Positions 43,961 through 52,000 of a stretch of DNA of 64,000 nucleotides are shown in pieces. The notes under the pieces were generated by a model, which was not told where the DNA came from, searched no databases, and saw only the letters and a list, made by a program, of their open reading frames with translations. Source of the stretch: Chitinophagales bacterium (GTDB lineage Bacteria; Bacteroidota; Bacteroidia; Chitinophagales; Saprospiraceae); NCBI GenBank assembly GCA_026928325.1, contig JAIXKS010000066.1, positions 1 to 64,000 on the forward strand. Reading direction: 5' to 3'. Position 1 is the stretch's first letter; the number at the start of each line of letters is the position of its first letter. Both the position numbers and the translations under genes were made by a program.

Positions 43961-46900
43961 ATGAATTATCTCGTTAGAAATTCATGGGTTTGGCGTATAT
44001 GCCTAATGCTCAACCTAGTATTTGTAGGGTTTTGTGCTTATAGCCAACAAGTACCAGCTTTTTTAAATGAGTATAATGCAACTTGGGTGGATTCTGTTTT
44101 CAACCAGCTAACCTTAGACCAAAAAATAGGTCAATTGCTCATGCCTCGCGGTAATTATTCGGGACGACCTCATGATGTAAAACAACTCAAAGAATGGGTC
44201 ACGAAATACAAAATCGGAGGTATCGTCTTTTTTGCTTCTAACCCGACAGCACAAGCAAGGTTAACCAATGAATTGCAGGCATTAAGTGATGTGCCACTAT
44301 TTATCGGCCAAGATCTCGAATGGGGACTAGGGATGCGATTAGACAGTACTCATCGATTTCCATACAATATGACTATTGGTGCTGCACCCATAGATACCGA
44401 AACGCTTACCAGAATGGGACAAGAGATTGGGCGACAATGCAAAAGAATGGGCATTCATATCAACTATGCACCCGTCGTCGATGTCAATAACAATCCTAGA
44501 AATCCGGTCATCAACTTCCGATCCTTTGGTGGAGATAAAGAAGTGGTTACCCAAAATGGATTAGCCCTCATGCAAGGCATGCAAAGCCAACACATCCTCT
44601 GTACAGCCAAGCATTTTCCTGGACATGGAGACACTGCTGTAGATTCTCATTACGACTTGCCTGTCATTAGTCATGGTAGAGATAGATTAGACGATATCGA
44701 ACTGTATCCTTTTAAGGCTTTGATACGAAACGGCTTGTCCGGAGTTATGACTGCACATCTCAATATACCGGCTTTAGAGGCTAAACCAGGCTTAGCATCG
44801 ACATTTTCCTACAATATTGTCTTTCGCTTACTTCGTGAAGAAATGCAGTTTCAAGGCCTTACGTTTACAGATGCCATGGAAATGGAAGGCGCTGTAAAAA
44901 ATTATCCAAAAGGCGAATCTATGGTCAGGGCATTATTGGCTGGAAATGATATTCTTGAAACCTTCATCGAAGTACCTTTAGCTGTAGAAGCTATCAAAAA
45001 AGCAATTTCTGAAAATAGAATTAGCATGGTAGCCATCAATGCCAAGGTCAAAAAAATCCTTAAAGCCAAATCCTGGGTTGGACTTGACACCTATCAGCCG
45101 ATCGCCTTGAATCATTTAGTCCAAGATCTAAACACAATTGAATCGGATGTCGTCAACCACATCCTCACTCAAAATAGTATTACCTGCCTAAAAAACGACC
45201 TAAACCTCTTACCTATAAAAGATGTAACGCAGAAAATAGCCATTTTATCCATAGGTAAAGCGCAATCCTCCGATTTTTTTGACATGGTTGAGAACTATGC
45301 GAAAGCTGATTTTTTCAGTTTGGAACATAACGCCGAAGACAGCCAAATCGAACAAGTTTTCCAGCAATTAAAAGACTATAATCTCATATTGGCTACCGGA
45401 CATTTTACGGATATACGCACAGCAAAAAAGTACGGATTAACCGTTCAAAATACAAAAATTTTGAGTCGATTAGCTACTATGGATCAGGTAGTACTCAGCC
45501 TATTAGGAAGTCCGTTTATCTTAGGCTCAATACCCGAATTAGCCCAAAGCAAAACCCTACTTTTGGCTTACCAGCAAAGTGAATATACCGAATCTATAAC
45601 GCCACAGATGATATTTGGAGCCTTGCCAACACTAGGACGACTCCCATTGACTTTAAATAACACCTTTTACCAAGGTATGGGTCTTCATCTCAAACCAATA
45701 GACCGATTGATTTATACCATACCAGAATTGGCAGGTATGGATAGAAAAAAATTGCATACCGCCATGGACTCAATCATCTACGCAGGATTAAAAGTAGGTG
45801 CCTTTCCCGGATGTGTACTCGAGGTAGCCGTAGATGGAAAAGTGATTTTTAACAAACCTTATGGATATCACACTTTTGAACAATCTCCTGCCCACGATGC
45901 AGAACAAACCGCTTCTATAAAGGACCATACTTATATTGACGATGCAATGGACAATGATATGAAAAACTACACCCGACCGGAACATGCGCAAGCATCATCC
46001 ATATCGCAAGCAAAAAATGGTCAAGTTCGCACTAGCGACATCTATGATTTAGCTTCTTTGACCAAAATAATAGCTTCTGCACCGATACTTATGACCTTGG
46101 TAAGTGACGGACAGGTCGATATACAAAAAAGATTAGAAACCTATATTCCTTCCATTAAAAACACGCCCATAGGGTCTGTGGTTTTCAAAGATGCGTTAAC
46201 CCACAGAGCTGGATTGAAAGCTTGGATCCCTTTTTGGAAAGATGCGATTGATACATCCGCCACGTTAAAAAAAGCATTTACACTACATCCGGAATGGAAA
46301 GATTTAGCTGTTTTCCGAGTTAAAAAACCAGGATTTATAAAAAGAATCTTTGGTAAAAAGCCGCAAATCATATTAGACACCATAGCATCCGCCCATCAGC
46401 CCGAGTTATGGCGATTGGCGCTCAATGAAACGTCAAAAACATGGAAAAAAGGGATTTTCTCTACAAGACCATCCACAACATACTCCATTCCTGTATCGAA
46501 GGACATGTATATGAATCCAGCATACACGGCGACGATAATGCAAGCCATCAAGGACGAACCCTTACAAACGCCAGGAAAATATGTATATAGTGATCTGCAT
46601 TACTACTTCTACCCAGAAATGGTGCAACACTTGACTGGCCAATCTATGGAAAACCGTTTACAACAATTGTACGCATCCATGGGTTGCTACAACCTAACTT
46701 ACAATCCATGGCAATCAAGCGCCCTAGATCATGTAATCCCCACTGAATACGACAGTCTATTCAGACATCAGCTGATACATGGTTACGTACATGACGAAGG
46801 TGCGGCACTCATGGGTGGCATTTCCGGACACGCTGGCTTATTTGGCAATGCAAATGATGTTACAAAAATGATGCAATTATATCTTCAACAGGGTAATTAC

Positions 46901-47233
46901 GGTTCTAAATCATATTTCAAGCCACACGTGATTCAACAATTTACAAGCTACCAATATCCCGATGAGCATAATAGGCGCGGACTTGTTTTTGACAAACGAG
47001 ATTTAACAACGGCTACCCGAAATATTCCGACGATGACTTCTTCATCTGCATTTGGACATTCTGGTTTTACAGGTACTTATGCATGGGCAGACCCCGAATA
47101 TAAATTGACCTATGTGTTTTTGTCCAATAGAGTATATCCTACTCGTTACAATACCAAACTCATAGACATGAATATACGAGCTGCTATCGGAGATGTGCTC
47201 ATTCAACAAATCCGAGAAAACAAACGCAATTGA
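43961..47233 (+). CDS. GH3 (NagZ-like) glycosidase fused to a serine beta-lactamase-like domain
   Basis: 1090 residues, exported (signal to about residue 29). The GH3 domain has the NagZ signature KHFPGHGD at 217-224 and nucleophile D304 in FTDAMEMEG. A GH3 C-terminal-like domain follows (about 400-600), then a class C beta-lactamase/transpeptidase-like domain with S699-L-T-K702. Probable role: trimming N-acetylglucosamine from muropeptides, with a DD-peptidase- or esterase-like partner activity. Compared with its paralogue at 52001 it has two insertions in the second domain, a charged His/Asp stretch before S699 and a basic stretch near 46280-46500. Confidence 0.9.
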   Translation: MNYLVRNSWVWRICLMLNLVFVGFCAYSQQVPAFLNEYNATWVDSVFNQLTLDQKIGQLLMPRGNYSGRPHDVKQLKEWVTKYKIGGIVFFASNPTAQARLTNELQALSDVPLFIGQDLEWGLGMRLDSTHRFPYNMTIGAAPIDTETLTRMGQEIGRQCKRMGIHINYAPVVDVNNNPRNPVINFRSFGGDKEVVTQNGLALMQGMQSQHILCTAKHFPGHGDTAVDSHYDLPVISHGRDRLDDIELYPFKALIRNGLSGVMTAHLNIPALEAKPGLASTFSYNIVFRLLREEMQFQGLTFTDAMEMEGAVKNYPKGESMVRALLAGNDILETFIEVPLAVEAIKKAISENRISMVAINAKVKKILKAKSWVGLDTYQPIALNHLVQDLNTIESDVVNHILTQNSITCLKNDLNLLPIKDVTQKIAILSIGKAQSSDFFDMVENYAKADFFSLEHNAEDSQIEQVFQQLKDYNLILATGHFTDIRTAKKYGLTVQNTKILSRLATMDQVVLSLLGSPFILGSIPELAQSKTLLLAYQQSEYTESITPQMIFGALPTLGRLPLTLNNTFYQGMGLHLKPIDRLIYTIPELAGMDRKKLHTAMDSIIYAGLKVGAFPGCVLEVAVDGKVIFNKPYGYHTFEQSPAHDAEQTASIKDHTYIDDAMDNDMKNYTRPEHAQASSISQAKNGQVRTSDIYDLASLTKIIASAPILMTLVSDGQVDIQKRLETYIPSIKNTPIGSVVFKDALTHRAGLKAWIPFWKDAIDTSATLKKAFTLHPEWKDLAVFRVKKPGFIKRIFGKKPQIILDTIASAHQPELWRLALNETSKTWKKGIFSTRPSTTYSIPVSKDMYMNPAYTATIMQAIKDEPLQTPGKYVYSDLHYYFYPEMVQHLTGQSMENRLQQLYASMGCYNLTYNPWQSSALDHVIPTEYDSLFRHQLIHGYVHDEGAALMGGISGHAGLFGNANDVTKMMQLYLQQGNYGSKSYFKPHVIQQFTSYQYPDEHNRRGLVFDKRDLTTATRNIPTMTSSSAFGHSGFTGTYAWADPEYKLTYVFLSNRVYPTRYNTKLIDMNIRAAIGDVLIQQIRENKRN

Positions 47234-47414
47234 TTGATAGGGATATATTTTCTGATTGTAACATTCTTTTAATCATGCTCAAATGGACAACAGCGGTAAT
47301 ATACTTTGGAAAAGTGATTTTTTAACATTTAGTCATTGGTGAGATAATCTTTTCATACTTTTAATCGTTATAATTTTTATTATATAAATACCATATCCAA
47401 AACATATTATATTT

Positions 47415-47849
47415 ATGGACAAAGTATTAAAATTTGGGTTTATAGGGCTTTTATTGATCATAGTTAGCTGCCACAAAAACGATGCAGATAATGATAATGG
47501 CGGAACGAAGATGCTAATAATAGGCAAAGAAACAGCAGTAAAAGCTGGTCAGTCGCTGCAAAATCGTTCTATTCAAATTACCTTGGAAGTCGAAAAAATA
47601 GAAGACGGACGTTGTCCAAAAGAGGTAGATTGTTTTTGGGAGGGAAATGCTCAAGTTTATATAAAACTTACGAATGAGTATGGTATCCATCGGTTTAAAT
47701 TAAACACGAATAAAAGACCAGAATTTACTCGGGATACGATTATTGATCAAATGCATTATTGGCTGAAAGACGTGACTCCATATCCCGAAGTGTTTGAAGA
47801 TTATCATAATCCCAATGCTAAAGCGCTGCTCTTAGTGACTAAAGCATAG
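47415..47849 (+). CDS. Small lipoprotein of unknown function
   Basis: 144 residues with lipobox LIIVSC (Cys19). The mature part has a C-x5-C pair in GRCPKEVDCFWEGNA, with beta strands on both sides (SIQITLEVEKIED, AQVYIKLTNEYG, YWLKDVTPYP). This 'RCP..v.C.WaG' pattern occurs in many uncharacterised Bacteroidota lipoproteins. It lies between the GH3 gene and the carbonic-anhydrase gene, 31 bp before the latter. Confidence 0.75.
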   Translation: MDKVLKFGFIGLLLIIVSCHKNDADNDNGGTKMLIIGKETAVKAGQSLQNRSIQITLEVEKIEDGRCPKEVDCFWEGNAQVYIKLTNEYGIHRFKLNTNKRPEFTRDTIIDQMHYWLKDVTPYPEVFEDYHNPNAKALLLVTKA

Positions 47850-47880
47850 GTTTCTTATTTTTTACATAAATCATATTCAA

Positions 47881-48399
47881 ATGCCTATTATAAAGCCAGT
47901 TCGTGGTAAAAGCCCGGAAATTCCAGAGGATTGTTATATTGCTGAAAATGCCACGATTGTTGGCGACGTTGTCATGGGTAAATCATGCAGCGTATGGTTT
48001 AATGCAGTCATACGCGGTGATGTCAATTACATAAGAATGGGAAACCGAGTCAATGTTCAGGATGGTGCCATTATTCATTGTACATTTGAAAAATATCCGA
48101 CCCAAATAGGCCATAACGTTTCGATAGGTCATCATGCTATTGTGCATGGATGCACCATTCATGACAATGTACTCATAGGTATGGGTGCGATTGTGATGGA
48201 TGATTGCGTCATCGAACCCAATACAATCATTGCTGCCGGCGCCATCGTCACGCAACATACTCACGTCGAATCCGGCTGTATCTATGCAGGCATTCCTGCT
48301 AAAAAAATTAAAGATATCAGCCAAGAACTCATCTCGGGAGAGATAGACCGAATAGCACATAATTACGTTATGTATTCGGGTTGGTTCAAGGATGCGTAA
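47881..48399 (+). CDS. Gamma-class carbonic anhydrase-like protein
   Basis: 172 residues of left-handed beta-helix hexapeptides. Signature VWFNAVIRGDVNYIRMGNRVNVQDGAIIHC, then IGHNVSIGHHAIVHGCTIHDNVLIGMGAIVMD with the metal-ligand histidines, and GIPAKKIKDIS near the end. It belongs to the YrdA/CaiE/PaaY-like gamma-CA group; zinc-dependent carbon dioxide hydration is possible but not certain in this subgroup. It is a trimeric cytosolic protein in relatives. Confidence 0.9.
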   Translation: MPIIKPVRGKSPEIPEDCYIAENATIVGDVVMGKSCSVWFNAVIRGDVNYIRMGNRVNVQDGAIIHCTFEKYPTQIGHNVSIGHHAIVHGCTIHDNVLIGMGAIVMDDCVIEPNTIIAAGAIVTQHTHVESGCIYAGIPAKKIKDISQELISGEIDRIAHNYVMYSGWFKDA

Positions 48400-48470
48400 T
48401 AGGGAACATTAATCCACATGAAAAAGTAAGTGCATTTATATCATAAAAAACATCAATAAGCGCAAAACAA

Positions 48471-48825
48471 ATGAATAACGATATCCATAATATACATGAT
48501 AAATTTGTACGCGCTTCATTTATGAATCCGGAAAGAGCCGCCGCATTTTTCCAGCAAATGTTACCTGAAGCAATCAGCAACGTTTTGTCTATGGAAACCA
48601 TCGAAATTATTCAAGAATCCTAAATTACGGATGAACTAAAGGAATATTTTTCAAATATCGTTTACCATATCAAGATAAAGGATAGTAATGAAGATTTGCT
48701 AGTGCTCCGTCTATAAAAAGACTTGAAAAAATAACGACATTTTATTAAGATTTTTGTGTGGACAGAGCACTAAAAGTAGCTTTATTTTTCGAATATAAAT
48801 CTCCATAACCATTCATCCTCTATAC
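48471..48825 (+). pseudogene. Rpn/PD-(D/E)XK transposase-like gene, interrupted
   Basis: From the ATG at 48471: NIHDKFVRASFMNPERAAAF, then QQMLPEAISNVLSMETIEII. A TAA at 48621 interrupts 'QES-ITDELKEYFSNIVYHIKI', and a 71-bp insertion follows SNEDLL. After it the gene resumes as KVALFFEYKSP, then another stop. This is the N-terminal half of the recombination-promoting nuclease/putative transposase family (Rpn, PF04754): 'HDkF.R..f.dp..A..Ff...LP', 'ELkeyFsDivf', 'FEHKSxPD'. The C-terminal half is gone; porX begins on the other strand. Confidence 0.75.
48700..48772. mobile_element. MITE-like element with TA flanks inside the Rpn pseudogene
   Basis: Terminal inverted repeats at 48700-48724 (TAGTGCTCCGTCTATAAAAA and on) and 48747-48772 match at about 20 of 26 positions, and TA stands at both ends. 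Taking out 71 bp with one TA joins TTG-CTA to AAA-GTA-GCT in frame and restores the family sequence (LLKVALFFEYKSP). TA flanks and short size fit a miniature element moved by an IS630/Tc1-type transposase; that class is inference. A second related end lies at 51905-51929. Confidence 0.75.
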
Positions 48826-48855
48826 GCTTGTTTTTAAACGTTTCCTACAAGACTA

Positions 48856-50415
48856 CTAACGCTTAGGCTCTAACGTAATTATAGGGCAAATCATTTCTTC
48901 CATAGATATTCCACCATGCTGAAAGGTATCATTGTAATAATTATTATAGTAATTATAATTATTCGGATACAAGAAAAACATATTTTCCTTAGCAAAAATA
49001 TACGAGGTACTCATATTGGGTGATGGAAGTCCCGCTTCTGCAGGTTGTCGGATTTCAAGTACATCCTTTTTATCGTACTGGAGATTTTTACCTGATTTAT
49101 AACGCAAATTACTAGTCGTTTCTCTATCTCCAAGTACTTTAGACGGCTTTCTTACACGTATTGTTCCATGATCCGTAGTAATAACGATGCGAACATCCTT
49201 ATCCGAAAGTTTCTTGAGGACTTCCCAAAGTGGCGAATTTAAAAACCAAGATTTTGTCAGGGAGCGATAAGCCTTTTCATCTCCAGCCAATTCTTTGAGT
49301 ACCTCCATTTCAGTACGAGAATGGGACAACATATCCAAAAAGTTGTACACAATCGCTGTGAGATCATTGTGCAGAAAATTAAGTGAATTATCCTGCAACT
49401 GTCGTGCACCTTGTACATTGGTCACTTTGACATAGTCCAGTTTTACATCCTTTTTTACTAGCCTTTTGACCTGATCTTCCAAGAATGTATGTTCGTGCAT
49501 ATTCTTTCCTCCTTCATCAATATCGTTTAGCCATAGATTAGGAAATCGCTTCTGAATATCTATGGGCAATAACCCAGAAAAGATGGCATTACGACTATAT
49601 TGAGTGGCTGTCGGTAAGATAGCATAGAAGTAATCTTCATCTATGATTTTATATAGATCGCAGATGATGGGTTCGATGATTTTCCACTGATCATAGCGGA
49701 GATTATCCATCAAAATCATCATGACCGGTTTATCTGCATTCAACTGTGGAAGCACTTTTTCTCGAACAAGTTGATGGGATTGTCTTGGACCTTCACTTCC
49801 TTTGATCCAATTGATATAATGCTTGGATATATATTTAAAAAACTCCTTATTGGCTTCTTCTTTTTGGTCATTCAAGCTTTCTTTGATTTCAGCATTTTGG
49901 CTTTCATCCAGACGAAGTTCCCATGAAATAATTTTTTTATAAATATCTACCCATTGGCTAAAATCAGGATTACTGTTGATTTCCATAAAGATATTGCGGA
50001 ATTCTTGTTGGTAGTCCGTTGCCGTTTTTTCTTTTATCAATCTTTTATTGTCCACAATTTTCTTAAGTGACAATAAGATTTGATTCGGATTTACGGGTTT
50101 AATCAGATAATCATCGATTTGAGAGCCAATTGCCTCTTCCATGATATTCTCCGTTTCATTTTTAGTAATCATCACGACCGGAATATTTGGTCTTAGAGAT
50201 TTAATGCGACTCAGCGTCTCCAATCCGGATAATCCCGGCATACTCTCATCCAAAAAAACGATATCTATATGATAATCTTCTTTTAATTTATCCATCGCAT
50301 CGTGACCATTGGTCACCGTAATTACCTCATAATCCTTTTTCTCCAAAAAGAAAAGTTGCGGTTTTAGTAAGTCAATTTCATCATCAGCCCACAATATTCT
50401 CAATTTTTCGCTCAT
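48856..50415 (-). CDS. porX: PorX-type response regulator with PglZ domain
   Basis: 519 residues. Receiver domain 1-125 with acidic pocket D11-D12, phospho-acceptor D56 (FLDESMPG), T/K residues MITKN and DDYLIKPVNP. A helical linker follows, then a PglZ alkaline-phosphatase-superfamily domain (about 200-510) with LMDNLRYDQW, ATQYSRNAIFSGLLP, DHGTIRVRKP and the end HGGISMEEMICPIITL. This is the PorX architecture. In Porphyromonas and Flavobacterium it controls T9SS with PorY and SigP, and the PglZ part cleaves nucleotide second messengers. The Shine-Dalgarno-like AAAGGAG precedes the start. Confidence 0.93.
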   Translation of the reverse strand: MSEKLRILWADDEIDLLKPQLFFLEKKDYEVITVTNGHDAMDKLKEDYHIDIVFLDESMPGLSGLETLSRIKSLRPNIPVVMITKNETENIMEEAIGSQIDDYLIKPVNPNQILLSLKKIVDNKRLIKEKTATDYQQEFRNIFMEINSNPDFSQWVDIYKKIISWELRLDESQNAEIKESLNDQKEEANKEFFKYISKHYINWIKGSEGPRQSHQLVREKVLPQLNADKPVMMILMDNLRYDQWKIIEPIICDLYKIIDEDYFYAILPTATQYSRNAIFSGLLPIDIQKRFPNLWLNDIDEGGKNMHEHTFLEDQVKRLVKKDVKLDYVKVTNVQGARQLQDNSLNFLHNDLTAIVYNFLDMLSHSRTEMEVLKELAGDEKAYRSLTKSWFLNSPLWEVLKKLSDKDVRIVITTDHGTIRVRKPSKVLGDRETTSNLRYKSGKNLQYDKKDVLEIRQPAEAGLPSPNMSTSYIFAKENMFFLYPNNYNYYNNYYNDTFQHGGISMEEMICPIITLEPKR

Positions 50416-50486
50416 ATATGCTCCTTTACCAATTACTTTATTAAAATTAACAGCGTTGAAGTATATAACGTTTCATTTTTAAATTA

Positions 50487-50494
50487 TATTTTTG
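50487..50494 (+). promoter_or_regulatory. Promoter -7 element almost touching the HD-gene start
   Basis: TATTTTTG ends 4 bases before the ATG at 50499. Transcripts from it would begin at or near the start codon, i.e. leaderless. Confidence 0.4.
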
Positions 50495-50498
50495 TTTG

Positions 50499-51707
50499 AT
50501 GAATAAAAAGAAGATATTTAATGACCCGATTTATGGGTTGATTCGCTTTCCTTTCGACAGTATCTATATATTGATAGACCATCCGTATTTCCAACGGTTA
50601 AGGCGAATTTCTCAACAAGCGCTTTCACATTATGTATATCCAGGCGCACTTCATACTCGATTTCATCACGCTTTAGGTGCGACACACTTGATGGTCAAAG
50701 CCATAGAAACCCTCAAAGCTAAAGGTGTGGAAATATCAGATAAAGAATATGAAGCAGTTTGTATTGCCATTTTATTGCACGACATCGGGCATGGACCTTT
50801 TTCTCATGCCTTAGAACATATCCTGACTAGTACGCATCACGAAAAACTGTCACTCATCATCATGAAGCGCATGAGTTCGGAGTTGAATATGGATTTTTCG
50901 TTGGTATTTGATATTTATACAGGAAATTATCATAGAAAATTCCTACATCAACTCGTATCTGGGCAGATTGATACCGATAGAATGGATTATCTCACTAGAG
51001 ATAGCTTTTATTCCGGTGTTGCCGAAGGAATCATTGGCTATGACCGAATTATTACCATGATGAACGTCATGGACGATGAGCTAGTCATCGAGGAAAAAGG
51101 CATTTATTCTATCGAAAAATTCTTAATGGCTCGGCAATTAATGTATTGGCAGGTTTACCTCCATAAAACAGTCGTCTCTGCCGAAATTATGCTCATTGCC
51201 ATCCTTCAAAGAGCCCGATGGTTAACTCAAAAAGGACACGATTTGGCTGTATCTCCGGCGCTTAATTATTTTCTACTACTCGATTTACATACAGAAACCC
51301 AGCTTTCAGATCAGCAATTGTTGGATAACTATTTGCAGCTCGATGATGTCGATATCCTATGGCTCATTAAGCAATCTATGCGTCACGAAGATTTTGTATT
51401 TAGCACCCTCTGCCGTAATCTTATCAATCGAAAGTTGCTGAAGGTTATGACCGGTAATAGTCCGGATAATCAGTACTTTTTTGAAGCCCAAAGAGCAAAT
51501 TTCAAACAAAAATACCAGCTGGATAATGAGGAAGTTGCCTATTTTTTCAAAGAAGTTAATGAAAATATCAAAGCCTATCAATTCGGTCAAGAAGAAATTA
51601 AAATTCTATTGAAGACACAGCAAGTGCTGCCATATAGTCATTTTAATAAAAATTTGAGCCAGTCCACCGACGACCACAAATTTTATTTCTACTATCCGGC
51701 AGATTAA
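50499..51707 (+). CDS. HD-domain phosphohydrolase (dGTPase/YdhJ-like)
   Basis: 402 residues from the ATG at 50499 (a TTG at 50496 is in frame). The HD metal site is complete: RFHHALGATHL (His56), LLHDIGHGPFSHALE (His94-Asp95) and GQIDTDRMDYLTRDSFYSG. The arrangement matches the SAMHD1/dGTPase-related subgroup common in Bacteroidota. Likely substrates are dNTPs or other nucleotides; which is not visible. It is divergent from porX with an 83-bp gap. Confidence 0.88.
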   Translation: MNKKKIFNDPIYGLIRFPFDSIYILIDHPYFQRLRRISQQALSHYVYPGALHTRFHHALGATHLMVKAIETLKAKGVEISDKEYEAVCIAILLHDIGHGPFSHALEHILTSTHHEKLSLIIMKRMSSELNMDFSLVFDIYTGNYHRKFLHQLVSGQIDTDRMDYLTRDSFYSGVAEGIIGYDRIITMMNVMDDELVIEEKGIYSIEKFLMARQLMYWQVYLHKTVVSAEIMLIAILQRARWLTQKGHDLAVSPALNYFLLLDLHTETQLSDQQLLDNYLQLDDVDILWLIKQSMRHEDFVFSTLCRNLINRKLLKVMTGNSPDNQYFFEAQRANFKQKYQLDNEEVAYFFKEVNENIKAYQFGQEEIKILLKTQQVLPYSHFNKNLSQSTDDHKFYFYYPAD

Positions 51708-51768
51708 GATTTATATCCGAGAAATAAGCATCCGTTTAATTAGATACATCTTTCTTCAATAATTCCAG

Positions 51769-51973
51769 ATTACGCATTAGGTTTCGTTATGAGCACCAAA
51801 AGAGTAACAAATCAGGGATTTATTATCGAAAATCATAGCCATCGTTATCACTATGCCTGCGTTTTTTGCCTTGATCTTTTAAAAAATAACTTTCATTATA
51901 ATTTAAGACTTTTTATGGACTTAGCACTAGTTTAAAGCTATTTTGGTGCGTAATAGATTTTCTAATGCATAAT
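51769..51973. repeat. 205-bp element bounded by bipartite inverted repeats
   Basis: The left arm (51769-51801) and right arm (51941-51973) pair in two blocks: ATTAyGCATTAG (11 of 12) and GCACCAAAA (9 of 9), separated by 12 unpaired bases. Inside, 51775-51822 resembles the repeat at 24903-24957, and 51878-51929 resembles the right half of the MITE at 48700-48772, including its terminal repeat (AAGACTTTTTATGGACTTAG and CACTA, 51905-51929). It fills the gene-free gap 51708-52000. No protein-coding frame is credible. Confidence 0.6.
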
Positions 51974-52000
51974 TTAAGATGATATAGGTTGACATCACCT

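Noticed and set aside
48856..50415. PglZ domain as part of a BREX phage-defence system
   Set aside because: It is fused to a response-regulator receiver, the PorX architecture, and no other BREX genes are present.
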